Positions 54,000-63,282 are shown, numbered from the stretch's first letter. The stretch: 64,000 bases of DNA from Nocardioides renjunii (GCF_034661175.1 NZ_CP141058.1:1302001-1366000); one strand, 5' to 3'. Numbers and translations: made by a program. The notes: generated from the sequence alone by a model not told the origin.

Positions 54000-54431
54000 T
54001 CAGGTCTGGTGGACGTAGCTGTCGAGCTGGTCGCGCTCGAACTCGAGCTCGCCGATGCGGTTCTTCACCACGTCACCGATGCTGATGATGCCGGTCAGCC
54101 GTCCGTCGGCCACCACCGGGACGTGCCGGATGCGGTGCTCGGTCATCGTCTGCATGAGGTCGGTCAGCCCGTCCTGGGCGGCGCAGGTGCGCACGTCGGC
54201 GGTCATGATCGTGCTGACGGTGGCGTCGAGCACGGCGTCCTGCTCGTGCAGGCGGCGTACGACGTCGCGCTCGCTGACGATGCCCGCGACCCGCTCGCCG
54301 TCCTCGCTCACCACGAGCGCGCCGACGTTGTGCTCGGCCAGCAGGGCCACCAGCTCACGGACGGTGGCGTCCGGCCGGATGGTCACGACGGCCTGGCTGC
54401 CCTTGCCCTGGATGACGTCCTGGATCCTCAT
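54000..54431 (-). CDS. CBS domain-containing protein
   Basis: A 143-residue protein built from two CBS motifs: VRELVALLAEHNVGALVVSE with ERVAGIVSERDVVRR, then LTDLMQTMTEHRIRHVPVV with GRLTGIISIGDVVKNR. Such pairs bind adenosine nucleotides. The C-terminal helix (ELEFERDQLDSYVHQT) is common to the actinobacterial type. Stand-alone; a regulatory partner is not visible. Confidence 0.93.
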   Translation of the reverse strand: MRIQDVIQGKGSQAVVTIRPDATVRELVALLAEHNVGALVVSEDGERVAGIVSERDVVRRLHEQDAVLDATVSTIMTADVRTCAAQDGLTDLMQTMTEHRIRHVPVVADGRLTGIISIGDVVKNRIGELEFERDQLDSYVHQT

Positions 54432-54538
54432 CGTCTCCACCTCTCGTCCGGCCGACTGCCGATGAGCCACCGTAGCCAAGCCCGGCGCCGAGGGACAGGT
54501 GCTGGCTGGTCGGGCTGGTCGAGCGCCGGAGGTCCTGG

Positions 54539-55444
54539 TCAGTCGAGCACCGGAGGTGCCTGCCGGTCCCGCAGGTTGCTCACCGAGCCGGGGCCCCGCC
54601 GCGGCACGTCGGGGTCGGCCTCGTCGTCGTCCATCGCGCCGAGGAACGACAGCGCGGCCTCGTGCAGGTGGCCGTTGGAGGCCAGCGCGTTGCCGCCCCA
54701 GGGGCCGTCGGTGCCGTCGAGGGAGGTGAACCGGCCACCGGCCTCGCGCACGATCACGTCGAGGGCCGCCATGTCGTAGAGCTCGAGCTCCGGCTCCGCC
54801 GCGATGTCGACGGCGCCCTCGGCGAGCAGCATGTAGGACCAGAAGTCGCCGTAGGCGCGGGTGCGCCAGCAGCGTCGCGACAGCGACACGAAGTCGTCGA
54901 GCCGGCCGCGCTCGTCCCAGCCGGAGAGGGAGGAGTAGCTCAGCGACGCGTCCTCGAGGCGGCGTACGTCCGACACCTCGCACCGCGTCGCCTTGAGCAG
55001 CGAGCGGCCGGTCCACGCGCCGCCGCCGGCCGAGGCCCACCACCGCCGCTGGAGCTGGGGCGCCGACACAACGCCCAGCACGACCTCGTCGTCGACGGCC
55101 AGCGCGATGAGCGTCGCCCAGACCGGGACCCCGCGCACGTAGTTCTTGGTGCCGTCGATCGGGTCGACGATCCAGCGCCGCTGGCTGTGGCCGGTGGTGC
55201 CCTGCTCCTCGCCGACGACCGCGTCGCGGGAGCGGACCCGCGAGAGCGTGCGGCGGATGCCCTCCTCGACGGCCTTGTCGGCGTCGGTCACGGGCGTGAG
55301 GTCCGGCTTGCTCATCACGTGGAGGTCGAGGGCCTTGAAGCGGGCCAGGGTCAACGAGTCGGCGTCGTCGGCCAGGACGTGGGCCAGGCGCAGGTCGTCG
55401 GTGTGGTCGTGGGAGCGAGCCGAGCCGGTGATGGGCATGTTCAC
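54539..55444 (-). CDS. hisN: Histidinol-phosphatase, inositol monophosphatase family
   Basis: A 301-residue IMPase-fold enzyme. Metal motifs are VVGEEQG (E-E), WIVDPIDGTKNYVRGVPVW (D-P-I-D-G-T) and YDMAALDVIVREAGG (the late W/Y-D-x-A-A). This is the actinobacterial HisN subgroup, which removes phosphate from histidinol phosphate in histidine synthesis; an inositol or other monophosphatase role is the alternative. The other his genes are not in the window. The C-terminal tail is acidic and variable. Confidence 0.87.
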   Translation of the reverse strand: MNMPITGSARSHDHTDDLRLAHVLADDADSLTLARFKALDLHVMSKPDLTPVTDADKAVEEGIRRTLSRVRSRDAVVGEEQGTTGHSQRRWIVDPIDGTKNYVRGVPVWATLIALAVDDEVVLGVVSAPQLQRRWWASAGGGAWTGRSLLKATRCEVSDVRRLEDASLSYSSLSGWDERGRLDDFVSLSRRCWRTRAYGDFWSYMLLAEGAVDIAAEPELELYDMAALDVIVREAGGRFTSLDGTDGPWGGNALASNGHLHEAALSFLGAMDDDEADPDVPRRGPGSVSNLRDRQAPPVLD

Positions 55445-55481
55445 AGGCTATTGCCAGCAAGGCGCCCTACTGTGCACGCCA

Positions 55482-55942
55482 TGGAACTCAACGGTGTGCC
55501 TCTGCACCCGCTCGTGGTGCACGCGGTCGTGGTCCTCGGTCCGCTGTCGGCCCTCGCCGGACTCGCCTACGCGGCCGTCCCCAGGTGGCGGTGGCTGCTG
55601 CGGTGGCCCCTGGTCGTGCTGGCGGTCGTCACCGCCGTCGCGTCGGTCGTGGCGGTCGCGGCGGGCGAGGACCTGCTGTCGTCGCGGCCCGAGCTCGCGC
55701 CGATCGTGGTCGAGCACCAGGAGGACGGCGAGCTGCTGCGCCTGTGGTCGATCGGCTACGCGCTGGTCTCGCTGCTGGGCGCGTGGGCCCTCGGCGGCAC
55801 GTCCGCGCTGGCGTCGGGCCGCGGTGCCCGCGCGACGCGGTTCGGCATCCCCGTGGCGGTCCTGCTCGCCGTCGGTGCGGTCGGGCTCGTGGTCACGGTC
55901 TACCTGGCCGGCGACTCCGGCGCCACGGCCGTCTGGGGCTGA
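55482..55942 (+). CDS. DUF2231 domain-containing membrane protein
   Basis: A 153-residue four-helix membrane protein. The opening GVPLHPLVVHAVVVLGPLSALAG is the DUF2231 hallmark (H-P-x-x-V-H). Helices follow at VVLAVVTAVASVVAVAAGE, ALVSLLGAWALGGT and VAVLLAVGAVGLVVTVYLAG. The conserved His pairs suggest a heme or redox link (family knowledge, unproven). It is divergent from the hisN-like gene. Confidence 0.88.
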
Positions 55943-55951
55943 GGCCGGGCG

Positions 55952-56965
55952 TCACCAGTCGGTGGCGCTGCGCGCCGCGAGCAGCCGTCGGAAGGACTCG
56001 ACGCGGTCGGGGTCGGTCTGGCCGGACGCGACCGCCTCGTCGAGGCCGCACTCGGGCTCGTCCGCGTCGTGTGAGCACCCGCGGGGGCAGTCCTCCGTCA
56101 TCTCCTCGAGGTCCGGGAACGCCTCGATGAGGTTCTCCGGTCGCACGTGCGCGAGGCCGAACGACCTGATGCCGGGGGTGTCGATGATCCAGCCCTCGCC
56201 CCGGCCGTCGGGACCGGGCAGCTCGAGGAGGTAGGCGCTCGTCGAGGTGTGCCGGCCGCGACCCGTCACCGCGTTGACGATGCCGACCTCGCGGTGGGCG
56301 TCGGGCACGAGGGCGTTGACGAGCGTCGACTTGCCGACCCCGCTGTGGCCGACGAGCACGCTGGTGCGTCCGCGCAGCCGGTCGCGCAGCTCGGTCAGGT
56401 CGCCGGCACCCTCGCCCTTGAGCTGGGTGACCACCCACGGCACGCCGAGTGAGCGGTAGGTCGACAGCAGCGTCTCCGGGTCGGCCAGGTCGGCCTTGGT
56501 GAGGCAGAGCAGGGGGGTCATGCCGGCGTCGTACGCCGCCACGAGCGCGCGGTCGATCAACCGCGGGCGTGGCTCGGGATCGGCGAGCGCCGTCACCACG
56601 ACGAGCTGGTCGGCGTTGGAGACGATCACCCGCTCGACGGGGTCGTCGTCGTCGGCGGTACGGCGCAGCGTCGTGCTGCGCTCGACGACCTCCACGATGC
56701 GTGCCAGCGAGCCGTCGGCGCCGGTGGTGTCGCCCACGACGCGCACGTGGTCGCCGACCACGACGCCCTTGCGCCCGAGTGGTCGCGACTTCATCGCCAT
56801 CACCCGGTGGCCGCCGAGGAGCAGGGTGAACCGGCCGCGGTCGACGGTGACGACCCTGGCGTCGACGGCGTCGTCGTAGGTGGGCCGGTCCTTGGTGCGT
56901 GGCCGGGTGCGGCGCCTCGGGCGCTCGTAGTGCTCCTGGTCGTGCTCGGAGTAGCGACCGGTCAC
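55952..56965 (-). CDS. rsgA: RsgA, ribosome small subunit-dependent GTPase
   Basis: A 337-residue circularly permuted GTPase. The G motifs come in the order G4 (LCLTKADL), G1 ([14 protein letters not shown]) and G3 ([11 protein letters not shown]), as is usual for RsgA. An OB-like N-terminal part precedes ([18 protein letters not shown]). The zinc knuckle is [16 protein letters not shown]. It helps late 30S ribosome maturation. The GTG start overlaps the aroA stop, as is common in actinobacteria. Confidence 0.93.
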   Translation of the reverse strand: MTGRYSEHDQEHYERPRRRTRPRTKDRPTYDDAVDARVVTVDRGRFTLLLGGHRVMAMKSRPLGRKGVVVGDHVRVVGDTTGADGSLARIVEVVERSTTLRRTADDDDPVERVIVSNADQLVVVTALADPEPRPRLIDRALVAAYDAGMTPLLCLTKADLADPETLLSTYRSLGVPWVVTQLKGEGAGDLTELRDRLRGRTSVLVGHSGVGKSTLVNALVPDAHREVGIVNAVTGRGRHTSTSAYLLELPGPDGRGEGWIIDTPGIRSFGLAHVRPENLIEAFPDLEEMTEDCPRGCSHDADEPECGLDEAVASGQTDPDRVESFRRLLAARSATDW

Positions 56966-58290
56966 GTCGGCGCCCCGGACCGGTCGGGGGAGGTGCCGAG
57001 GACGGCCCGGCTCCAGGCGGTCGCGAAGTCGGGGAAGGTCTTGGCCGTCGTGGCGACGTCCTCGACGAGGACGTCGTCGACCGCCAGCCCGAGGATGACG
57101 CCGGCGTGGGCCATGCGGTGGTCGGCGTAGGTCCGGAACGTCCCGCCGTGCAGGTCCGCGGGGCGGATCGTCAGCCCGTCCTCGCGCTCGTCGACGTCCG
57201 CGCCGAGCCGGCCGAGCTCCGTGGCGAGCGCGGCCAACCGGTCCGTCTCGTGGCCGCGGATGTGGGCGACGCCGCGCAGGTGCGAGGGCGAGCCGGCGAG
57301 CGCGCACAGCGCCGCGACCGCCGGGGTGAGCTCGCCGACGTCGTGCAGGTCGAGGTCGACGCCCGAGAGCCGCTCGGGCCCGACGACGGTGAGGTCACCG
57401 CCGGACAGCGTCACGTCGCACCCCATCAGCGCCAGGATCTCGCGCAGCTCGTCACCGGGCTGCGTGGTCCGCGACGGCCACCCCGTGACCGTGACCCGGC
57501 CCCCGGTGGCGGCGCCGAGCGCGAGGAACGGCGCGGCGTTGGAGAGGTCGGGCTCGATCTCGTCGTCGACCGCCCGCACGGGGCCCGGGGCGACGGCCCA
57601 CCGGTTCGCGTCGGAGTCGTCCACCTCGACGCCGCGGCGGCGCAGCATCTGCACGGTCATCTCGATGTGGGGGAGCGAGGGCACGGGCTTGCCGACGTGG
57701 CGCACGTCGACGCCCTGCTCGTAGCGGGCTCCGGCCAGCAGCAGCGCCGACACGAACTGCGACGAGGCGCTCGCGTCGATGGTCACGGTGCCACCCGCGA
57801 CCGTGCCCGTCCCCTGCACCGCGAAGGGCAGCGCGCCCCGGCCGTCGTCGTCGACCCGGACGCCGAGCGCACCGAGGGCCGCGAGCATCTGGCCCACGGG
57901 CCGCTGCCGCATGTGGGGGTCGCCGTCGAACCGCACGGTCCCGCGCGCCAGCCCGACCACGGGCGGGACGAACCGCATCACCGTGCCGGCCAGGCCGCAG
58001 TCCACGTCGGCGTCCGCGTCCCAGGAGCCCGGGGTGACGGCCCAGTCACCGTCCCTGTCCTCGATCCCGGTGCCGAGCGAGGCCAGGGCGCGCGCCATCA
58101 GCAGCGTGTCGCGCGAGCGCAGCGGACGTCGTACGACGCTCGGCCCGTCGGCGATCGCGGCGAGCAGCAGCGCCCGGTTGGTCAGCGACTTGCTCCCCGG
58201 GAGCGAGACGACGCGGTCGACGGGTCCGTCCGGGCGCGGCGCCGGCCAGGGGTCGGTCGGCGTCGCGGCGTCGGCAGCAGGCTCACTCAC
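56962..58290 (-). CDS. aroA: AroA, 3-phosphoshikimate 1-carboxyvinyltransferase (EPSP synthase)
   Basis: A 442-residue EPSP synthase. The N-terminal active-site loop is [16 protein letters not shown], and [45 protein letters not shown] and [15 protein letters not shown] follow. It joins shikimate-3-phosphate and PEP to EPSP in chorismate synthesis. It is co-transcribed with rsgA (GTGA). There are two copies of the fold, as usual. Confidence 0.95.
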   Translation of the reverse strand: MSEPAADAATPTDPWPAPRPDGPVDRVVSLPGSKSLTNRALLLAAIADGPSVVRRPLRSRDTLLMARALASLGTGIEDRDGDWAVTPGSWDADADVDCGLAGTVMRFVPPVVGLARGTVRFDGDPHMRQRPVGQMLAALGALGVRVDDDGRGALPFAVQGTGTVAGGTVTIDASASSQFVSALLLAGARYEQGVDVRHVGKPVPSLPHIEMTVQMLRRRGVEVDDSDANRWAVAPGPVRAVDDEIEPDLSNAAPFLALGAATGGRVTVTGWPSRTTQPGDELREILALMGCDVTLSGGDLTVVGPERLSGVDLDLHDVGELTPAVAALCALAGSPSHLRGVAHIRGHETDRLAALATELGRLGADVDEREDGLTIRPADLHGGTFRTYADHRMAHAGVILGLAVDDVLVEDVATTAKTFPDFATAWSRAVLGTSPDRSGAPT

Positions 58291-58308
58291 CGGCGCACCC
58301 TATCGAGG

Positions 58309-58839
58309 TCAGGTGAGCTGGGCCTTGGCCAACTTCGCCTCGCGGCGGGCGTCCTTGGCGACCTGCTTGGCCTCACGGCGCACGTCGGACGCGGCGCGGC
58401 GGGCGCGCCAGGCCAGGCCCGGCTTGCCCTCGGTGTCGACGCCGGCGAGCAGCAGCCCGCCGAGGACCGAGGCGTTCTTGACGAACTGGAGCCGCTGCGC
58501 GGACTTGGCCTGCGGGTCGGTCTCCTCCCAGAAGGGGTGCCCGGCGAGCGTGGTGGGCACGAGGGAGGCGGCGAGCACGGTCGCGCTCAGCCGGGGGACC
58601 CGGCCGGTGGCGAGGGCCGCGGCGGCGAGGATCTGGGCGCCGGCGTTGATCCGGACCAGGGTGACGGGGTCGGTGGGGATCGAGACACCCGGGGCCGCCT
58701 GCTGGGCCAGCGGGACGACGCGGTCGGCGACCTTCTTGGCCTTGGCCGCGTGGACCTCGGTGTTACGGAGGGCGTTGACGCCGCCCGCGACGAACATCGA
58801 GGCGAGCAGGGGGCGGGCGAGCAGCCGAGTGATCGTCAT
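58309..58839 (-). CDS. DoxX family membrane protein
   Basis: A 176-residue protein with the DoxX pattern: RLLARPLLASMFVAGGVNAL at the start, then VRINAGAQILAAAALATGRV, LSATVLAASLVPTTLAGHPFWEETDP and KNASVLGGLLLAGVD. Four membrane helices are expected, and the C-terminal tail is basic and helical (RREAKQVAKDARREAKLAK). DoxX proteins are linked to thiosulfate or redox metabolism; no closer assignment is possible. Confidence 0.9.
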   Translation of the reverse strand: MTITRLLARPLLASMFVAGGVNALRNTEVHAAKAKKVADRVVPLAQQAAPGVSIPTDPVTLVRINAGAQILAAAALATGRVPRLSATVLAASLVPTTLAGHPFWEETDPQAKSAQRLQFVKNASVLGGLLLAGVDTEGKPGLAWRARRAASDVRREAKQVAKDARREAKLAKAQLT

Positions 58840-58924
58840 GAGTCCCTGTCTACACGATCCGCGCCGGCGGCACCGCGCCCTCAGGGGTGCGCTGTCGCGA
58901 CGGGCTGGTCGGGGCTGCGCCGGC

Positions 58925-60844
58925 TCAGTCGAGCAGGGCGCGCCACGTGTTGTTGGCGAGGTTGGTCTCGCCAGGGGCCGCCTGGAGGGTCGCGGCGACG
59001 CTCCCGTCGCCGACCGAGACCAGGGTCATCCCGATCGGGGAGGACTGGCCGGAGGCCACCTGGCAGGTGATGCCACCTTGCCGCACCACGCAGCGCTCGT
59101 CGATGGCGAAGGCGAACTCGACGCCGGTGAGCTCGACCTGCAGTCGCGCGCTCGATCCCGTCGGGAGCCCTGCGACGCGCATCGTGACCCGGTGGATCAG
59201 GTTGGTGCCGGTCACCGAGCCGGTCACCGACGAGTCGACCGGCACGGGCTCGGGATCGACCGTCGGGTCGGGGTCCTCTGTCGGGTCGGGGTCGCCGGTG
59301 GGGTCGGGGTCGCCGGTGGGGTCGGGGTCGCCGGTCGGGTCGGGGTCGCCGGTGGGGTCGGGGTCGCCGGTCGGGTCGGGGTCGCCGGTCGGGTCGGGGT
59401 CGCCGGTCGGGTCGGGGTCACCGGTGGGGTCGGGGTCACCGGTGGGGTCCGGCTGCTCCGTCGGCGTGGGGTTGCCGGTCGGGTCGGGGTTCTCGGTCGG
59501 CTCCGGCTGCTGCGTCGGCGTCGGGTTCTCCGTCGGACCGTCGGTGGGGTCGTCCGTCGGTTCCTCGGTCGGGTCCTCGGTCGGGTCGTCGGTGGGGTCG
59601 TCCGTCGGGTCGTCGGTGGGGTCGTCGGTGGGGTCGTCCGTCGGCCCGTCGGTCGGGTCGTCGGTGGGCCCGTCCGTCGGCGCCTCGGTGGGCACGTCCG
59701 TCGGCAGGTCCGTCGGCACGGTCGTGGGCAGCACCTCGGGGAACGGGTCGTCGCTGAGCGCAGGGTCGGTCACACCGGGCAGCGCTGCGGCGGGGGAGCG
59801 GCCCCGGCGCTGCTGCAGGCCGTCGGGGGCCGCGGGGGACGTCCCGCTGGACGGCGTGCTCGACGCGACCGCGGGCTGCCGGAGGGCGGTGGGGTCGCCG
59901 GGCACCTCGCCCGGGCCGCCGACGCCGAGCGCGATGCCACCGGCGACGATCACGGTGCTGGCGGCCACGCCGGCCACGGCAGCGGTGCCGGCGTTGGCCA
60001 TGACGAGGTCGCGCACCCGGCCCACCACGGCGCCGATCCCGACGGGCACCGACCCGGCGGCCACGGCCGTACCGAGGTAGGCGGTGGCCACGCCGCCGAG
60101 GAGCAGGGGTGCGAGCAGGGCGCCGAGGCTGGAGTTCACCTCGGTGAGCTCGAGGTAGATGGCCATGCACGAACGGCACTCGTCGAGGTGTGCCTCGACC
60201 TTCGCGGCGTCGCGCTTGGAGACGGCCTTGCGGACGTAGGAACCGAGCTGGCTGTGCGTCCAGCGGCAGGCGTCCTCCTCCAGCTCGGCGACGTGCTGGG
60301 TGAGGAAGGCCTGCTTGAGGCCCTCGCGGGCCCGGTAGGCCAGGGCGGACACCGAGTTGGCGCTCATGCCGAGCAGCGGGGCGATGTCGGCCGGCTTGTC
60401 GCCCTCGACCTCGGTGTGCCAGAGCACGAGCTGCCAGCGCTCGGGCAGCGACGCGAACGCCCTGGCCGCCGCGGCGTTCTCGAAGCCCTCGACGGCCGTG
60501 TCGCGGAACGGGACGCCCGGGTCGAAGGCCTCCATGTCGTCGGTGGTGTGGAGCTTGGAGCCGGCGCGGAAGCGGTCGACCTGCAGTCGCCTGACGGCGG
60601 TCAGCAGGTAGGCGCGGAACGCCACGTCGGGGCCGCCGCCGCGCTGCAGGACACCGAGCACCTTGACGAAGGCCTCGGACACCAGGTCCTCGGCGTCACC
60701 GGCCGGAACGAGCTGCCGGGCCAGGCGCCGGGCGGCGTCGACGTGTCGCTCGAACAGGGTGCCGTAGGCGTCGACGTCCCCACCGCGGACCGCCGAGATC
60801 AGCTCGGCGTCCCCCGGTGCTTCGACGCTGGTGGCACTGCTCAT
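58925..60844 (-). CDS. ECF sigma factor fused to zinc finger, membrane helices and extracellular repeat domain
   Basis: A 639-residue one-piece regulator. Residues about 15-85 are sigma region 2 (AYGTLFERHVDAARRLARQL, DAEDLVSEAFVKVLGVL), and about 125-180 are region 4 (SLPERWQLVLWHTEVEGD, MSANSVSALAYRAREGL). Around 190-230 there is an anti-sigma-like zinc finger (CRWTHSQLG, HLDECRSC). Two hydrophobic helices follow near 245-320 (LLAPLLLGGVATAYLGTAVA; VAGVAASTVIVAGGIALGVG). Outside come Asp-Pro-Thr repeats (PTDDPTDG, then PTGDPD x about 10) and a C-terminal beta domain ending NLANNTWRALLD. Actinobacterial ECF groups with such C-terminal extensions are known (from memory, ECF52/53-type). The signal is unknown. 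Confidence 0.88.
   Translation of the reverse strand: MSSATSVEAPGDAELISAVRGGDVDAYGTLFERHVDAARRLARQLVPAGDAEDLVSEAFVKVLGVLQRGGGPDVAFRAYLLTAVRRLQVDRFRAGSKLHTTDDMEAFDPGVPFRDTAVEGFENAAAARAFASLPERWQLVLWHTEVEGDKPADIAPLLGMSANSVSALAYRAREGLKQAFLTQHVAELEEDACRWTHSQLGSYVRKAVSKRDAAKVEAHLDECRSCMAIYLELTEVNSSLGALLAPLLLGGVATAYLGTAVAAGSVPVGIGAVVGRVRDLVMANAGTAAVAGVAASTVIVAGGIALGVGGPGEVPGDPTALRQPAVASSTPSSGTSPAAPDGLQQRRGRSPAAALPGVTDPALSDDPFPEVLPTTVPTDLPTDVPTEAPTDGPTDDPTDGPTDDPTDDPTDDPTDDPTDDPTEDPTEEPTDDPTDGPTENPTPTQQPEPTENPDPTGNPTPTEQPDPTGDPDPTGDPDPTGDPDPTGDPDPTGDPDPTGDPDPTGDPDPTGDPDPTGDPDPTEDPDPTVDPEPVPVDSSVTGSVTGTNLIHRVTMRVAGLPTGSSARLQVELTGVEFAFAIDERCVVRQGGITCQVASGQSSPIGMTLVSVGDGSVAATLQAAPGETNLANNTWRALLD
59264..59449. 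repeat. 18-bp repeats coding for PTGDPD in the sigma-factor stalk
   Basis: About ten near-identical 18-bp units (GGGTCGGGGTCGCCGGTC type) in phase with the reading frame. A looser run of PTDDPT/PTDG repeats extends to about 59720. Length differences between strains are likely. It codes for a stalk rather than being a CRISPR. Confidence 0.85.
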
Positions 60845-60868
60845 GTGGATCGACTCATGTGGATCGAC
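60841..60868. repeat. 14-bp tandem duplication at the sigma-factor start, creating a 5-codon mini-frame
   Basis: TCATGTGGATCGAC stands twice in a row. On the minus strand this yields ATG-AGT-CGA-TCC-ACA-TGA (starting 60858), whose TGA overlaps the ATG of the sigma-factor gene (ATGA). The only near ribosome binding-like sequence (GGAAG) suits the upstream ATG. Also the dyad GCTTCC-C-GGAAGC (60869-60881) lies directly upstream and could hide it. Confidence 0.55.
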
Positions 60869-61035
60869 GCTTCCCGGAAGCACTCCTGTGTGGTGTCGGG
60901 CGACTCCGACTGTAGACCGCGGAGCGGCGGATCGGGGCGTTGACGGAAAAAACCCAAACTCAGTGGTCTGGTCAGCGTCATGCCCCGTGGGCTGCCCCGT
61001 CTCACTGGTGCAGGACGGGACAGGAGGGGGTGGCC

Positions 61036-61797
61036 GTGAGGATTTTCGCCGTACGCGGGCGACGACCTGCGGCCGCCGGTCCTGAGATGGGCGATGCACG
61101 GTCTGCCGACGTGCGGTCGGGGTTGCCGCACCGGTTCGAGGCGGTGGGGGAAGCGCTCATCTCAGGATCGGACGTCTTGGGGGTGTGCTCCGTCGCGGGC
61201 CAGGTCATGGCCCGCGACGGGGCCTCGGTCGAGGAGACGCTGGCCGGGCTGCGCGAGACGTGCCGCAGCATCACCGGCGAGGACCCGACGTACGACGTGG
61301 TGGCCGCGACACTGTCCGCCTGGAGCGACACCACGCTCGGCTACCTGCACCAGCTCTCCTGCGAGGACCCGCTCACCGGGCTCTCCAGCCAGGCGCACCT
61401 CCGCGGCCGGCTCTCCGAGCTCTACCGGCTCGGCGACGCCGACCCCGGCGGGATCACCGGGCACGGGCTCGTCGTGTGCGCCCTGCCCCTGGGGGACGAC
61501 CCGTCGGAGGAGCCGGGTGACCACTTCACCCGGGCCATGCGGCTGGCGCGGGCCGGCGAGCTGGCCCGTACGGCGTTCGCGCGCGACGAGACGGTCGCCC
61601 GCGTCGGGATGCACCGGGTCGCCGTCCTCACCCGTCGCGACGACCGCATGGGCCGCCGCGTGCGCGTGCTGCGGACCATGCTCGAGACCGCGCAGCCCGG
61701 GGGAGCGGGCACCTCCGCGGTGCGGGTGTGGATCGAGGGCCTGCCGCCCACCGACGCCGGCGCCGGCATGCTGCTCGACGAGCTGGCGCGCGGCTGA
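61036..61797 (+). CDS. Degenerate GGDEF-like domain protein
   Basis: A 253-residue soluble protein. A helical N-terminal half (residues about 20-110) leads to CEDPLTGLSSQAHLRGRLSEL, the D-P-L-T-G-L-x-x-x-x-x-L-x-x-R-L entry of GGDEF domains. The catalytic loop place reads VARVGMHRVAVLTRRDD, so G-G-D-E-F is missing; no diguanylate cyclase activity is expected. The GTG start follows AGGAGGG (8 bases; another GTG lies 2 codons earlier). It is divergent from the membrane sigma factor, with 191 bases between. Confidence 0.72.
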   Translation: MRIFAVRGRRPAAAGPEMGDARSADVRSGLPHRFEAVGEALISGSDVLGVCSVAGQVMARDGASVEETLAGLRETCRSITGEDPTYDVVAATLSAWSDTTLGYLHQLSCEDPLTGLSSQAHLRGRLSELYRLGDADPGGITGHGLVVCALPLGDDPSEEPGDHFTRAMRLARAGELARTAFARDETVARVGMHRVAVLTRRDDRMGRRVRVLRTMLETAQPGGAGTSAVRVWIEGLPPTDAGAGMLLDELARG

Positions 61798-61873
61798 GGC
61801 TCCGGGCGGACCGGTCCGCCCCACGGTCCGCCGACGCCACGCCCGTGTCCGAGACAGCCCCTAAGGTGGCCCC

Positions 61874-62623
61874 ATGTGCGGCCGCTACGCCTCGTCCCGA
61901 CAGCCCGACGACCTCGTCGAGGAGTTCGAGGTCGTCGAGAGCCGCATCGCGGCGGCGCTGCAGCCCGACTACAACGTCGCGCCGACCAAGGAGGTCTACG
62001 CGGTCGTCGAGCGGCCGCCGTCGCGCGAGTCCGGGCGGGACCGGTCCGAGGCGCCGCAGCGACAGCTGCGGGTCCTCACCTGGGGACTCGTGCCGTCGTG
62101 GGCCAAGGACCCCTCCATCGGCAACCGGATGATCAACGCACGGATGGAGACCGTGGCCGACAAGCCCGCCTTCCGCAAGGCGTTCGCCACCCGCCGCGCC
62201 CTGCTGCCGGCCGACGGCTACTTCGAGTGGTACCCCACCTCGCAGACCAACGCCAAGGGCAAGCCGGTCAAGCAGCCGTTCTTCATCCGGCCCAAGGACG
62301 GCGGGATCCTGGCCATGGCCGGCCTCTACGAGATCTGGCGCGACCCGGGCAAGGCGGAGGACGACCCCGACCGCTTCCGGTGGACGTGCACGGTGCTCAC
62401 CACCCAGGCCGAGGACTCCCTGGGCCACATCCACGACCGGATGCCGCTCATGGTGGAGCGGGAGCGCTGGCACGAGTGGCTCGACCCCACGCACCCGGGT
62501 GACACGTCGCTGCTCGTGCCTGCCGCCCCGGGCCGCCTCGAGGCGTACGCCGTCCCGACATTGGTGAGCAACGTGCGCAACAACGGCCCCGAGCTCGTCG
62601 AGCCGCTGGAGGCCACGTCGTGA
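61874..62623 (+). CDS. SOS response-associated peptidase, YedK/HMCES family
   Basis: A 249-residue SRAP protein. After Met1 the Cys2 nucleophile is exposed (MCGRYASS), with YNVAPTKE, LTWGLVPSWAKDP, NARMETVADKPAF, ADGYFEWYPT (Glu) and LGHIHDRMPLMV (His), all catalytic or DNA-binding positions. It crosslinks to abasic sites in single-stranded DNA and protects them. TAAGGT lies 7 bases before the ATG, fitting a leaderless transcript. It overlaps the next hydrolase gene by GTGA. No LexA box was noticed upstream. Confidence 0.94.
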   Translation: MCGRYASSRQPDDLVEEFEVVESRIAAALQPDYNVAPTKEVYAVVERPPSRESGRDRSEAPQRQLRVLTWGLVPSWAKDPSIGNRMINARMETVADKPAFRKAFATRRALLPADGYFEWYPTSQTNAKGKPVKQPFFIRPKDGGILAMAGLYEIWRDPGKAEDDPDRFRWTCTVLTTQAEDSLGHIHDRMPLMVERERWHEWLDPTHPGDTSLLVPAAPGRLEAYAVPTLVSNVRNNGPELVEPLEATS

Positions 62624-63282
62624 AGAAGGCGACGATCCGCGCGGTCGACACCCCGCACGGCGAGGGTCGGCTGCACACCCGGCGGGCCACCAGCCCGATG
62701 GCGACGCTGCTGCTCAGCCACGGGGCGGGGGGCGGCGTGGAGTCGCGCGACCTCTGGGCGCTGGCCGACGCGCTGCCCGCGCAGGGCGTGTCGGTGGTCC
62801 TGTTCGAGCAGCCGTGGCGGGTGGCCGGCCGCAAGGTCGCGACCGCGCCGCCCACGCTCGACGCGGCCCTGAGGTGCGCCGCCGACGTGATGCGGGTGCG
62901 GACGCCCCTCGTGGTCGGCGGTCGGTCCGCGGGCGCCCGGTCGGCGGCGCGGACCGCCCGGTCGCTGGGGGCGACCGGTTGCCTCGCCCTGTCCTTCCCG
63001 CTCCACCAGCCCGGGCGGACCGAGCCGACCCGGCTGCCCGAGCTGCGCGGGGCCGGCCTGCCCACCCTGCTGGTGCAGGGCGAGCGTGACCCGATGGGGC
63101 GCCCCGACGAGTTCCCCGGCGACCTCGAGGCCGTCGACATGGTGGTCGTGCCCGGCGCCGACCACGGCCTCAAGGTGCCCGCCCGGGGCGAGGTGAGCCA
63201 AGAGGAGGCCATGGGGATCGTGGTCGAGTCGACGCTGGAGTGGCTGGTGCGCGAGGTGGTCGGGAATCCTCGGACGGGGTGA
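62620..63282 (+). CDS. Alpha/beta hydrolase family protein
   Basis: A 220-residue hydrolase starting at GTG in the overlap with the YedK-type gene. The nucleophile elbow is VVGGRSAGARSAART (G-x-S-x-G), with oxyanion motif LLLSHGAGGG, acid ERDPMG and His GADHGLKVPA. This KANL3/Tex30-like dienelactone-hydrolase branch has unknown substrates. Its last bases hold a SigR-type promoter for the downstream sigma factor gene. Confidence 0.83.
   Translation: MKKATIRAVDTPHGEGRLHTRRATSPMATLLLSHGAGGGVESRDLWALADALPAQGVSVVLFEQPWRVAGRKVATAPPTLDAALRCAADVMRVRTPLVVGGRSAGARSAARTARSLGATGCLALSFPLHQPGRTEPTRLPELRGAGLPTLLVQGERDPMGRPDEFPGDLEAVDMVVVPGADHGLKVPARGEVSQEEAMGIVVESTLEWLVREVVGNPRTG

Noticed and set aside
59264..59720. 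CRISPR or satellite reading of the stalk and Pro-Thr repeats (also 35014-35220)
   Set aside because: Both are in phase with good coding frames and yield regular Pro/Thr/Asp repeats after signal or membrane segments.
57779..60943. A 1054-residue plus-strand frame over aroA, DoxX and the sigma gene
   Set aside because: It crosses three recognised minus-strand genes and is made of their complement, including the complement of the stalk repeats.
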